The notes beneath the pieces were generated by a model. It was not told the origin of the DNA. It was given only the letters and a program-made list of their open reading frames with translations, and made no database searches. Below are positions 35,541 to 44,090 of a stretch of 64,000 bases of DNA, in pieces. The stretch covers positions 694,029 through 758,028 of the forward strand of contig NZ_LN648874.1 in NCBI RefSeq assembly GCF_000826185.2, given 5' to 3'. Source of the DNA: Microbacterium gorillae. Its GTDB lineage: Bacteria; Actinomycetota; Actinomycetes; Actinomycetales; Microbacteriaceae. The position numbers and the translations under genes are program-made. Each line of letters opens with the position of its first letter. The first letter of the stretch is position 1.

Positions 35541-37022
35541 TCAGGCGCTCGGGCGGCGGGAGATGTTGTAGAAGCGGATGTTCTGGTATTCGTCCAGTCC
35601 CTCGGCACTGCCTTCGCGGCCGAGACCGGACTGCTTCACGCCGCCGAACGGGGCAGCGGCGTTGGACGGCACGCCCTGGTTGATGCCGACGAGGCCGGTC
35701 TGCAGCGCGTCGGCGACGTTGAGCGCGCGATCCAGGCTCTCGGTGAAGACGTAGCCGGCCAGGCCGAACTCGGTCGCGTTCGCCCGCTCGATGGCGTCAG
35801 CCTCGGTGCGGAATCGCTGGATCGCGGCGATAGGGCCGAAGATCTCGCTCGTGGCGACCTGTGCGGTCGCGGGCGTGTGGTCGAGGACCGTCGGCGCGAA
35901 GAAGTTCCCCACGCCGTCGTGGCCCGTCCCACCGGTGCGCAGCACGGCACCCCGCGCGACGGCGTCCGCGGTGAACGACGCCATCTGCGCGACCGCGCGG
36001 TCATCGATCAGCGGACCGACGACGGTCCCAGCGCCGAAGCCGTTGCCGACGCTCGCCTCGGCCAGGCGGGCGGTGAGGGCGTCGACGAAGTCATCCGCGA
36101 TGCCGTCCTGCACGTAGATCCGGTTCGCCGCGATGCAGGACTGCCCGCCGTTGCGGAGCTTCGCCGCGACGGTCCCGGCGACGGCACGCTCCAGGTCGGC
36201 GTCATCGAAGACGATCAGCGGCGCGTTGCCGCCGAGCTCCATCGAGGTGCGCAGGACGTTCTCGGACGCCAGCTGCAGCAACTGCTTCCCGACCGGGGTG
36301 GACCCGGTGAAGGAGACCTTCCGCACGCGCTCATCGCGCAGCACCGCGGCACTGAACGACGACGAGCTGGAGGTGGTGACCACCTGCACGAGGTCCTCCG
36401 GCACCCCGGCCCGCCGAGCCAGGTCAACCGCGTAGATCGTGGTCAGCGGAGTCAGAGTCGCGGGCTTGATCAGGGCCGCGCATCCGGCCGCGAGCGCGGG
36501 CGCGATCTTGCGCGTGGCCATCGCGAGCGGGAAGTTCCACGGCGTGATGAGCACGGCGAGTCCGACCGGCGAGCGGGAGGTGACGATGTCGGCACCGCCG
36601 TCCGGCGCCGGACGGAAGTTGCCGCCGGGCCGCACGGCCTCCTCCGCGTACCACCGGACGAAATCTGTGCCGTACTTCACCTCGGCGCGCGCTTCGCCGA
36701 GCGGCTTGCCCATCTCGCGGGTGATCAGGTGCGCGAGCTGTTCGGTGTGCTCGACCAGCAGCGCCCACCAGCCGTGCAGGACGCTCGCGCGTTTACGCGG
36801 GGTCGTGCGCGCCCACGCCGCGCCGGCCGCATCGGCCGATCGCACGGCCGCCAGAGCGCCGTCGACGTCGACGTCCGGGATGAACCCGATCGTCTCCGCG
36901 GTGGCGGGGTCGGCGACGGCGATGCCGGACGCGGGCAGCTCCAGCGAGCGGATCACCTCGTCCGCGACGGCGAGACCGGCGGGGTCGGCGGCGATGAGTC
37001 CGGTGGCGACGGCGGCGGTCAT
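35541..37022 (-). CDS. gabD: Succinate-semialdehyde dehydrogenase-like aldehyde dehydrogenase
   Basis: A 493-residue ALDH-superfamily enzyme of the GabD/DoeC type. All catalytic residues are present: Asn in TPWNFPLA, Lys in LIKPATLTPL, Glu in MELGGNAP and the nucleophile Cys in NGGQSCIA (about residue 293). It oxidises a short semialdehyde to the acid using NAD(P). GabD and the aspartate-semialdehyde dehydrogenase DoeC of ectoine breakdown are close relatives, so the substrate may be succinate or aspartate semialdehyde. It overlaps the class III aminotransferase gene by 4 bases, and that enzyme should supply the aldehyde. Confidence 0.88.
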   Translation of the reverse strand: MTAAVATGLIAADPAGLAVADEVIRSLELPASGIAVADPATAETIGFIPDVDVDGALAAVRSADAAGAAWARTTPRKRASVLHGWWALLVEHTEQLAHLITREMGKPLGEARAEVKYGTDFVRWYAEEAVRPGGNFRPAPDGGADIVTSRSPVGLAVLITPWNFPLAMATRKIAPALAAGCAALIKPATLTPLTTIYAVDLARRAGVPEDLVQVVTTSSSSSFSAAVLRDERVRKVSFTGSTPVGKQLLQLASENVLRTSMELGGNAPLIVFDDADLERAVAGTVAAKLRNGGQSCIAANRIYVQDGIADDFVDALTARLAEASVGNGFGAGTVVGPLIDDRAVAQMASFTADAVARGAVLRTGGTGHDGVGNFFAPTVLDHTPATAQVATSEIFGPIAAIQRFRTEADAIERANATEFGLAGYVFTESLDRALNVADALQTGLVGINQGVPSNAAAPFGGVKQSGLGREGSAEGLDEYQNIRFYNISRRPSA

Positions 37023-38320
37023 CGGTTCTCCTCGGTGGTGATGGCCTGTCCGATCGCCGCGACGTAGGAGGTGAGTTCGTCGTCGCTGATGATGAACGGC
37101 GGGCTGAGCTGGAGGGTGTTGCCGCGCAGCGGCCGGGAGATGAAGCCGAGCTCGATGAGCTCGTCGGCCACCTTCTCCGCGGAGAGGTGGTCGGCCAGGC
37201 TGATGCCGCCGAGGAGACCGGCGACCCGGACGTCGACGACCGCCGGGGTGCGCTCCGCGAGCGCGGTCAGTTCGGTGCTGAGCAGGGCCTCCAGCTCCAC
37301 CACGCGCGGGACGAGCCGGTCGCGGTCCAGGATGTCGAGGTGCTTCAGCGCGACGGCGGCCGCGGTCGCGTGACCGGCGTAGGTCGCGCCGTGCCGGAAG
37401 ATCGGGGTATCCGGGGAATCGACGTAGAACGGCTCCCAGATGCGCGGGCTGACCAGGACGCCACCGAGCGGCGCGTACCCGGAGGTCACGCCCTTGGCGA
37501 AGGTGACGAGGTCCGGCTCCACACCGTAGCGCTCGGCCGCGAACATCGTGCCGGTGCGGCCGAAGCCGGTGATGACCTCGTCGAGGATCAGGAGGATGTC
37601 GTTCTCGCGCGCGAGGCGTTGGACGGCCTCGAGGTAGCCCGGCTCCGGCGGGTTCACCCCACCGGTGCCCTGCACCGGCTCGGTGACGATCGCGGCGATG
37701 TTCTCCGCACCGATCTCGGCGATGGCGCGAGCGACGGCGTCCGCGTCGTGCAGCGGGACGCGCGCCGTCTCCGGGACCAGGGACTCGGTGCCGTAGCCCT
37801 CGCGGTTGAACTCCAGTCCGGCGATCGAGGTGCCGTAGGCGTGCAGGCCGTGGTACGCGAACTCGCGACTGAGGATGATCTTCTTGGAGGTGCGACCCTC
37901 ACGCTGCCAGTGCCGACGGGCGAGCTTGCAGGCGACGTCGATGGCGTCCGAGCCGCCCGAGTTCAGGATGACCTTCGCGCGCTCGATCGGCGCGATGGAC
38001 GCCAGCCGCTCCCCCAGGGCGAGCGCCTTGTCGTTCGTGAAGCGGGCGAAGATGTGGTAGGTCTCGAGCTGCTTCATCTGCTCGTACGCGGCCTCGGCGA
38101 GTTCGGGATGCGCGTGTCCGACGTTGGCGTGCCAGAGCCCGGCTGTGCCGTCGAACAGGCGCCGCCCATCGGTGGTGTGGACGTACGATCCCTCACCGCG
38201 CTCGATGACGAGCTGCCGGCCGATCACCGACGGCGTATGCGCCTGCGCGGGCCAGAGTGCAGGGCCGTCCAGAATGGCCGGGCGTGGGGACGTCTGCGCG
38301 GACGTATCGGTGACGGTCAT
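37019..38320 (-). CDS. Class III omega-aminotransferase
   Basis: A 433-residue PLP enzyme of aminotransferase class III. The cofactor-binding Asp is in ILDEVITGFGRTG and the Schiff-base Lys in TFAKGVTSGYAPLG (about residue 280). It has the LWHANVGHAHPEL and RFTNDKALALGERL stretches common to putrescine/GABA/beta-alanine:pyruvate aminotransferases. DoeD, which makes aspartate semialdehyde from diaminobutyrate, is in the same class. I chose the ATG at 38320, where GAGGAG lies 7 bases upstream. It is first in an operon with gabD and ald and is preceded by a 10-base perfect hairpin and a LysR gene. Confidence 0.87.
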   Translation of the reverse strand: MTVTDTSAQTSPRPAILDGPALWPAQAHTPSVIGRQLVIERGEGSYVHTTDGRRLFDGTAGLWHANVGHAHPELAEAAYEQMKQLETYHIFARFTNDKALALGERLASIAPIERAKVILNSGGSDAIDVACKLARRHWQREGRTSKKIILSREFAYHGLHAYGTSIAGLEFNREGYGTESLVPETARVPLHDADAVARAIAEIGAENIAAIVTEPVQGTGGVNPPEPGYLEAVQRLARENDILLILDEVITGFGRTGTMFAAERYGVEPDLVTFAKGVTSGYAPLGGVLVSPRIWEPFYVDSPDTPIFRHGATYAGHATAAAVALKHLDILDRDRLVPRVVELEALLSTELTALAERTPAVVDVRVAGLLGGISLADHLSAEKVADELIELGFISRPLRGNTLQLSPPFIISDDELTSYVAAIGQAITTEENR

Positions 38321-38344
38321 GGGTTCGCTCCTCGGCATCGAGTT

Positions 38345-38371
38345 CTGCGAGGAGAGGGACGCTCCTCGCAG
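38345..38371. promoter_or_regulatory. Perfect 10-base inverted repeat upstream of the aminotransferase operon
   Basis: CTGCGAGGAG (38345-38354) pairs with CTCCTCGCAG (38362-38371) around a 7-base loop. It lies 24-51 bases upstream of the aminotransferase start, between it and the LysR gene on the same strand. It could end LysR transcription, control the operon leader or serve as an operator. Two TCATAA-type direct repeats lie beyond it (about 38395-38417, reading the minus strand). Confidence 0.5.
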
Positions 38372-38437
38372 ATCACGATACGAATGCTCACCCGTTATGA
38401 AAAGCGAACGTTTATGACAATTCTTCGTCAGGTTTGC

Positions 38438-39325
38438 TTACAGCTCTCCCCGCAGTGCGCGGCCCACTGCGTCGCGGATGACCGTGAGGGCCGGGCGGTC
38501 CTCAGACCCCGCACGCGTCAGGAAGACGATGCCGCGATGCTCGCCGGTCGGCAGCGCCGCGCTCGGTTGCAACGACGAGCCGGATTCGCGCAGCACGATA
38601 TCCGGCAGGAACGCCGCCGCCAGGCCCGCCTCGACCATGCGCAGGTGGAACAGCAGGTCCGAGGACTCGTGCGCGACGAGAGGTTCGAAGCCACGCTCCC
38701 GGCACACCCGCAGCGCCCACTGCGTCGCCGCACTCGTGCGCGGTTCCATCGCCCAGCGCACGTCACGCAGCGCCGCCGGCGACGCATCCGTGACCCCGGC
38801 CGGGAGATAGCCGCGCACCGGATCGTCTCCGAGCGCCGTGGCGTGGATGCCCGGCGCGTCCGGCTCCGTCCCCGGAAAGGAATCGGTGATCACGGCATCC
38901 ACCTGACGGGCGATCAGGCGCACCACCGCCTCCTCCGGGTCGTGCAGCTGCAAGCGCACATCGAGACCGGGATAGTCCTCCGCGAGCGCGGACAGGACCC
39001 GGGGCATCACCGTCCGGCTGATCGTGGCGAACGCGGCGACCGTCACGATTCCCTGAGGCCGCTCGTGCGCGGAGGCGAGGTCGGATTCCGCGCGTTCCAC
39101 CGCTGCGAGGATCGCCTCGGTGTTGCGAACGAGCTCCTCACCGGCGGGAGTGAGCTTCACGTTCCGGCCGACCCGCTCCAGGAGCACCACCCGGGTCTCC
39201 TTCTCCAGGAGCGCGAGCTGCTGCGAGATCGCGGAGTGACTGTAGGACAGCTCCCGCGCCGCGGCGGACATGCTGCCGCGCAGCTTCACCTCCCGAAGCA
39301 GCCGCAACCGATGCAGATCCAGCAT
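38438..39325 (-). CDS. LysR-family regulator 1
   Basis: A 295-residue LysR-type regulator. The N-terminal winged HTH is MLDLHRLRLLREVKLRGSMS then SAAARELSYSHSAISQQLALLEKE (residues 18-41). The effector domain starts near residue 90 (GIVTVAAFATISRTVMPRVL). It lies directly upstream of the aminotransferase-gabD-ald operon on the same strand and is the likely local regulator. It shares layout and many residues with the LysR encoded 35 bases upstream, so the pair may come from duplication. The ATG at 39325 begins the HTH as expected. Confidence 0.9.
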   Translation of the reverse strand: MLDLHRLRLLREVKLRGSMSAAARELSYSHSAISQQLALLEKETRVVLLERVGRNVKLTPAGEELVRNTEAILAAVERAESDLASAHERPQGIVTVAAFATISRTVMPRVLSALAEDYPGLDVRLQLHDPEEAVVRLIARQVDAVITDSFPGTEPDAPGIHATALGDDPVRGYLPAGVTDASPAALRDVRWAMEPRTSAATQWALRVCRERGFEPLVAHESSDLLFHLRMVEAGLAAAFLPDIVLRESGSSLQPSAALPTGEHRGIVFLTRAGSEDRPALTVIRDAVGRALRGEL

Positions 39326-39360
39326 GGTTCGAGGATATGGTCTTCGCTCTCGGCCGTCGG

Positions 39361-40260
39361 TCAGCTCCGAGCGGTGACCGCCTGCAGGTGCGACAGGAGA
39401 GCGGCGACCGCCGGCCGGGTCGCGGACCCCCGCCGGGTCACCGCATGGATGTCGCGGTGCAGCAGTGCGGCCGCAGACCGCCACGGCACGCGGTGCGGGG
39501 GCTCCGGCAGCGGCGCGGTCGGGCTCTGCATCAGCATCTCCGGCAGCAGAGCCGCGGCGGCACCGCTGAACGCGAGCATGTGGTGGACCCGGAGATCCGG
39601 GCTCTCGAATCGGACGTGCGGTTCCAGTCCCGCGGCACGGCAGATCCGCATCGACCAGGCGGCCGAATCGGTGTCCGCCGGCTCGAACACCCAGGGGATG
39701 CCGGCCAGGGCCGCGGCGGACTCCACCGGAGTCGGTGCATAGGCGATCATCCGGTCGCGCAGCAGGTGGGTGCGGATCACCCCGACATCCACGCGCCGCG
39801 GGATCCCCGGATACTCATCGGTGACGGCGACGTCCGCGCGGCGACCCGCGATGGAATCGAGCGCCTCGAACGGCTCCACCTGGGAGAACTCGACCACGAC
39901 GTCCGGGTGGGACCGCGCCATGCGGGAAAGGACGGCCGGGAGGTAGCGCAGGGCGAACGTGCTGAACGCGGCGAAGCGGACGACGCCCTGCACGCGTTCC
40001 CGACGACGCTCCAGCGCCGATTCGGCCTCTTCCAGCACGCGGACGGCCTGCTCGGCGTGGCGGGACAGGTCGATCCCCGCCTGCGTGAGCTCCAACCGGC
40101 GGCCGACCTGCTCGAGCAGAGTGAGCCCGACCTCAGCCTCGAGCTTGGACAGCTGCTGCGAGATCGCGGACGAGCTGATCCCGAGCGCCCGCGAGACCGC
40201 CGCGATGCTGCCCCGCGTCTCCAGCTCGCGCAGCAGCGCCATCCGTCGCAGATCCAGCAC
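39361..40260 (-). CDS. LysR-family regulator 2
   Basis: A 299-residue LysR-type regulator with HTH MLDLRRMALLRELETRGSIA then AVSRALGISSSAISQQLSKLEAE (about 21-43), and effector-binding domain from about residue 90 (VVRFAAFSTFALRYLPAVL). The GTG start at 40260 is supported by AAGGGG upstream and by the shared M-L-D-L-x-R opening of regulator 1. It is divergent from the DoeA-like operon, the usual arrangement for a LysR activator and its target. The effector is unknown; ectoine or an acetylated diaminobutyrate would fit the neighbouring enzymes. Confidence 0.9.
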   Translation of the reverse strand: MLDLRRMALLRELETRGSIAAVSRALGISSSAISQQLSKLEAEVGLTLLEQVGRRLELTQAGIDLSRHAEQAVRVLEEAESALERRRERVQGVVRFAAFSTFALRYLPAVLSRMARSHPDVVVEFSQVEPFEALDSIAGRRADVAVTDEYPGIPRRVDVGVIRTHLLRDRMIAYAPTPVESAAALAGIPWVFEPADTDSAAWSMRICRAAGLEPHVRFESPDLRVHHMLAFSGAAAALLPEMLMQSPTAPLPEPPHRVPWRSAAALLHRDIHAVTRRGSATRPAVAALLSHLQAVTARS

Positions 40261-40330
40261 GCAGTGCCCCTTCCACCATGAAGTTCTGCTTAATGATATC
40301 CACAAGCGGGAGGCCCTTCCTCGAAAGGTT

Positions 40331-40346
40331 CACGGTGCATACCGTG
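40331..40346. promoter_or_regulatory. Inverted repeat before the DoeA-like operon
   Basis: CACGG-tgcata-CCGTG is a perfect 5-base inverted repeat centred 48 bases upstream of the first operon gene, in the divergent spacer with LysR regulator 2. LysR sites are usually loose dyads of this kind. Assignment is by position only. Confidence 0.35.
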
Positions 40347-40386
40347 GGGAGGGAAACGCTTGCACCTTGCCCACGAAGGAGTGGTC

Positions 40387-41607
40387 ATGCTGACCTCCCG
40401 CACCGACGCCACTCGCCCGGCCGTCTTCTCCCCCGCCGAGTACGAGGCCCGCCGGCAGGCCGTGTCCGCGCGTGCGGCGAAGGACGGATTCGACGCACTC
40501 CTGATCGCCGATCCGGCGAACATCTACTACCTCACCGGGTACGACGCGTGGTCGTTCTACACCCCGCAGGTGCTGCACCTTCCGGTCGGCGGGGATCCGA
40601 CGCTGATGATCCGCGAGATGGACGCGAACGGCGCCTGGCGCACCGCGACCGGGATCCCCGCGGCGGACATCGTGGGATATCCGGAGAGCTTCGTGCACCG
40701 GCCCGAGGTGCACCCCGGCGACTGGATGGCGCAGACCCTCGGCGAGCGCGGACACGGCGGTCCGGCCCGCGTCGGATACGAGGGTGACGCGCACTTCTTC
40801 TCCGTCCGCACGTTCCGAGCTCTGCAGATCGGACTGCCGGAGTGGCGGCTGGAGGAATCGCACGAGCCGGTGAACTGGGTCCGGCTGATCAAGTCGCCGG
40901 CCGAGATCGAGCTGATGCGGCGAGCGGGCCTGGTGTGCAGCGCGGCGATGCGCGTCGCGGTGGACGCGATCGTGCCCGGACGACCGCAGAACGAGGTCGC
41001 TGCGGCCATCCTCGCCGCGCAGGCGACCGGCGTTCCCGGAGCCGACGGCGACTACCCGGCGATCGTCCCGATGCTCCCCACCGGTGCCGGCGCCGGCACT
41101 CCGCATCTGACGTGGACGGCGGACCCGCTCCCGTCCGGCGAGCCCATCTCGATCGAATTGGCCGGCGCCCACCACCGGTACCACACCCCCCTCGCGCGCA
41201 CCGTGATCGCCGGCACGCCCTCCCGCGACATGGACCTGCTCGCCGGCGCCACCGTCGAGGGGTTGGACGCCGCCCTCGCCGCCGTGCGTCCGGGCGCGAC
41301 CGCTGCCGACGTCAGCGCGGCCTTCACCCGCGTGATCGGCGCCGCCGGATACACCAAAGCCTCCCGTCTCGGGTACTCGATCGGCATCGGCTACCCGCCG
41401 GACTGGGGCGAGCGCACCGTCAGCATCCGCGCCGATGACGACACCGTGCTCGTGGAGAACATGACGTTCCACGTCATCGCCGGCATGTGGATGACGGGTT
41501 TCGGTTTCGAGGTGTCCGAATCCGTCCGCGTCAGCGAGGGCGGCGTGGAGATCCTCACCGACGCGCCTCGTTCCCTGATCACCCTCGACTCCCGGAGGTT
41601 CGCATGA
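40387..41607 (+). CDS. doeA: DoeA-like ectoine hydrolase (M24 / creatinase fold)
   Basis: A 406-residue pita-bread-fold protein. It resembles ectoine hydrolase DoeA/EutD, which opens the ectoine ring to N-acetyl-2,4-diaminobutyrate: LTGYDAWSFY (49-58), GDYPAIVP (221-228), PHLTW (239-243), RYHTPLARTV (264-273) and YPPDWGERT (336-344) all recall that family. The metal ligands of true M24 peptidases are missing (IELAGAHHRYH in place of the D-x-G...D pattern), as in creatinase and DoeA. The ATG at 40387 has AAGGAG five bases upstream. It leads an operon with class I aminotransferase, M20 deacylase and ProP-like transporter genes. The substrate could also be a related cyclic amidine. Confidence 0.8.
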   Translation: MLTSRTDATRPAVFSPAEYEARRQAVSARAAKDGFDALLIADPANIYYLTGYDAWSFYTPQVLHLPVGGDPTLMIREMDANGAWRTATGIPAADIVGYPESFVHRPEVHPGDWMAQTLGERGHGGPARVGYEGDAHFFSVRTFRALQIGLPEWRLEESHEPVNWVRLIKSPAEIELMRRAGLVCSAAMRVAVDAIVPGRPQNEVAAAILAAQATGVPGADGDYPAIVPMLPTGAGAGTPHLTWTADPLPSGEPISIELAGAHHRYHTPLARTVIAGTPSRDMDLLAGATVEGLDAALAAVRPGATAADVSAAFTRVIGAAGYTKASRLGYSIGIGYPPDWGERTVSIRADDDTVLVENMTFHVIAGMWMTGFGFEVSESVRVSEGGVEILTDAPRSLITLDSRRFA

Positions 41608-42830
41608 CCACCACCGCTTCATCCCTGCGTCTGGCGGCGCGGACCGACCAGTTGATCGGGTCGGTGATCGACTCGTCCACCTCCCTGCTCGCGTCCCAGA
41701 CCCACGACATCGTGCGGTTCGCGATGGGAGCCCCGAACGCGGAACTGATCCCGACCGAGGACTTCGCCCGTCTGTTCACCACCCCGGCCGTCGGTCGGTT
41801 CGACTACGGCGCCACCGAGGGCGAACCGGAACTCGTCGCGCAGGTGCTGTCGTATCTGGCGCGCGACGGTCACCCGAGCGACGCGGAGCGGATCGTCATC
41901 ACCACCGGGGGCATGCAGGGTCTGGACATCGCGTTCAAGATCCTCGTGGACCCGGGCGACCTCGTCGTCGTCGAGGCCCCGACGTACACCAACGGCATCG
42001 GCACCGCGCTGAGCTACCAGGCCGAGATCCTGGAGGCGCCGATCGACGCCGACGGCATGGTCGTGGAGGCGCTGCCGGAGCTCGTCGCCCGCGCCGGCCG
42101 GACACCGAAGGTGATCTACACGATCCCGAACTTCCAGAACCCGTCCGGCACGACCCTCAGCGAGGCGCGGCGCCGACGACTGCTGGATCTGGCCGAGGAG
42201 TGGGACGCGGTCATCGTCGACGACGACCCGTACGGTGCGCTGCGGTTCGAGGGCACGGACGTGCCGACCTTCGCCCAGCTCAGCCCGGGCAACCCGCGCA
42301 TCTTCCAGGTCCGGACGTTCTCGAAGATCCTCGCCCCCGGCCTGCGGATCGGCTGGATCGACGTCGACCCGGCGCTGCGCCGACTGGCGATCAACGCCAA
42401 GCAGGCCATGGACACCTGCACGAACGTGCCGATGCAGCACGTCGTGGCCGATTACCTGGGCGAGGGAGCGCTGGATGAGCATCTCGCGCGCCTGCGCGCC
42501 GTCTACCGCGAGCGCAAGATCGCCGCACGCCGGTCGCTGTTCGAGCGGTTCGGGGACGAGGTCGAGCTGACGGACCCCGAGGGGGGCTTCTTCCTCTGGC
42601 TCACCCTGGCCGGCCGGTACGCGAACATCGACACCGAGGAACTGTTCCCCACGGCGCTGCGGCACGGGGTGGCTTACATCCCGGGACCGGCCTTCGCGGC
42701 ATCCGGGACGTTCCGCAACGCCCTGCGCATCTGCTTCGCCACCTCGACGCCGGAGCGGATCGCCGAGGGCGTGCAGCGTCTCGGCGCAGCGCTGGATGAG
42801 CACCTCGCCCAGGCTGGCGGGGCCGCGTGA
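41604..42830 (+). CDS. Class I PLP-dependent aminotransferase
   Basis: A 408-residue fold-type-I aminotransferase of the LysN / 2-aminoadipate group, without the GntR domain of MocR regulators. Substrate and cofactor motifs: TTGGMQGLDIAFK, APTYTNG, PNFQNPSGTTLSE, VDDDPYGALRFEG and the Schiff-base Lys in FSKILAPGLRIG. Members act on alpha-amino groups of aminoadipate, aromatic or branched amino acids. It starts inside the doeA-like stop (ATGA) and the M20 gene starts inside its own stop, so the three are tightly coupled. It may transaminate the diaminobutyrate-type product of the deacylase. Confidence 0.87.
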   Translation: MTTTASSLRLAARTDQLIGSVIDSSTSLLASQTHDIVRFAMGAPNAELIPTEDFARLFTTPAVGRFDYGATEGEPELVAQVLSYLARDGHPSDAERIVITTGGMQGLDIAFKILVDPGDLVVVEAPTYTNGIGTALSYQAEILEAPIDADGMVVEALPELVARAGRTPKVIYTIPNFQNPSGTTLSEARRRRLLDLAEEWDAVIVDDDPYGALRFEGTDVPTFAQLSPGNPRIFQVRTFSKILAPGLRIGWIDVDPALRRLAINAKQAMDTCTNVPMQHVVADYLGEGALDEHLARLRAVYRERKIAARRSLFERFGDEVELTDPEGGFFLWLTLAGRYANIDTEELFPTALRHGVAYIPGPAFAASGTFRNALRICFATSTPERIAEGVQRLGAALDEHLAQAGGAA

Positions 42831-44080
42831 GCACCACCGTCACCGCCGAGGACACCGTGGCCGCGGACCGCGAATCGCGAGTCCTCGCACGGATCGACCC
42901 GGAGGCGATCGCGTCCCTCACTGAGCGGCTCATCGAGGCGGCGAGCGAGAACCCCGGTGGTGTCGAGGAGCCGGCGGTGTCGGTCCTCGCCGCAGCACTC
43001 CGGGCCGCGGGAGCGACCGTCGAGCTGGATGAGGTGCTTCCGGGACGCTCGAACCTCGTCGCCCGATTCGGTCCGCGCGACGGCGCCGGCGGCGTGCTGT
43101 TCCTCGGCCACAGTGACGTGGTGCCCGCCGGAGCGGGCTGGAGCGCGGATCCGTTCATCCCCCGCCGTGGGGACGGCACGATCATCGGTCGCGGTGCGAC
43201 CGACATGAAGGGTGGTCTGGCCGCGGTGGTGGCCGCGACCGCCGCCGTGCACGCCGAGGCCCCGGACCTGCCGATCACCGTGCTGTGCACGGTCGACGAG
43301 GAGGCCGACGCTCTCGGTGCGCAGCATCACATCACCCATCGGCCCGCGACGCGGCACGCCCTGTGCATCGTCGCCGAGCCCACCGCGCTGACGACGATCA
43401 CGGGATGCCGTGGAGCGGCGAACTTCCGCGTCGAGATCCGCGGCGCGAGCGCGCACGCGGGTCGTCCCTCCGACGGGGCGAGCGCGATCCTCGCCGCCAC
43501 GGATCTCATCGCCACGATCGAGCAGGACAGCCGTCGGCTGGACGGCCTGGCGCATCCCGTCCTGGGGTCGGGGAGTTGGAACGTCGGCACGATCGTCGGC
43601 GGCCACGGCACCTCGATCGTGCCGGACCGCTGCGTCGTCGGCATCGATCGGCGCACCCTGCCCGGCGAAGAGCCGACGCTCGTCCTCACCGAGCTGCTCG
43701 GTCGCACGGCCGAACTGATCCGGGCGCAGGACCGGCCCGGCGCCGAGCGCATCACGGTCGACGGTGTCGTGGAGATGACGATGCCGGGCTTCATGACCGA
43801 TCCGGCTTCCGCCGAGGTCGCGCGCGTCCGCGCGGCGGTGCGCGAGGTCGGCGGCGCCGGCGACGTCGATGTGTGGACCGCCTCCTGCGAAGGCGGATTC
43901 ATCGCCCGACACCACGACGTTCCCACGGTCGTCCTGGGCCCGGGAGATCTGCCCGGGCAAGCCCATCAACCCGACGAGAGCGTCTCGATCAGCGAACTGG
44001 CGCAGGCCGCTCGCGCCTACGCCCTCATCGTCCTGCGCACCATCCCCGAACCGTCCCCGGCCACCACGGCCGATCTGTAA
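42827..44080 (+). CDS. M20-family amidohydrolase / deacylase
   Basis: A 417-residue zinc hydrolase of the ArgE/DapE group. Metal ligands: His95 in GHSDVVPAG, Asp126 in GRGATDMKGG, DEE (157-159) and Glu184 in VAEPT; a last His lies near the C-terminus (AHQPDE). The dimerisation domain occupies about 195-310. These enzymes remove N-acyl groups from amino acids. In this operon the natural substrate would be the N-acetyl-diaminobutyrate made by the DoeA-like enzyme, replacing the unrelated DoeB deacetylase. That role is inferred from context. The GTG start overlaps the preceding stop. Confidence 0.86.
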   Translation: MSTTVTAEDTVAADRESRVLARIDPEAIASLTERLIEAASENPGGVEEPAVSVLAAALRAAGATVELDEVLPGRSNLVARFGPRDGAGGVLFLGHSDVVPAGAGWSADPFIPRRGDGTIIGRGATDMKGGLAAVVAATAAVHAEAPDLPITVLCTVDEEADALGAQHHITHRPATRHALCIVAEPTALTTITGCRGAANFRVEIRGASAHAGRPSDGASAILAATDLIATIEQDSRRLDGLAHPVLGSGSWNVGTIVGGHGTSIVPDRCVVGIDRRTLPGEEPTLVLTELLGRTAELIRAQDRPGAERITVDGVVEMTMPGFMTDPASAEVARVRAAVREVGGAGDVDVWTASCEGGFIARHHDVPTVVLGPGDLPGQAHQPDESVSISELAQAARAYALIVLRTIPEPSPATTADL

Positions 44081-44090
44081 AGGAGCAGAA

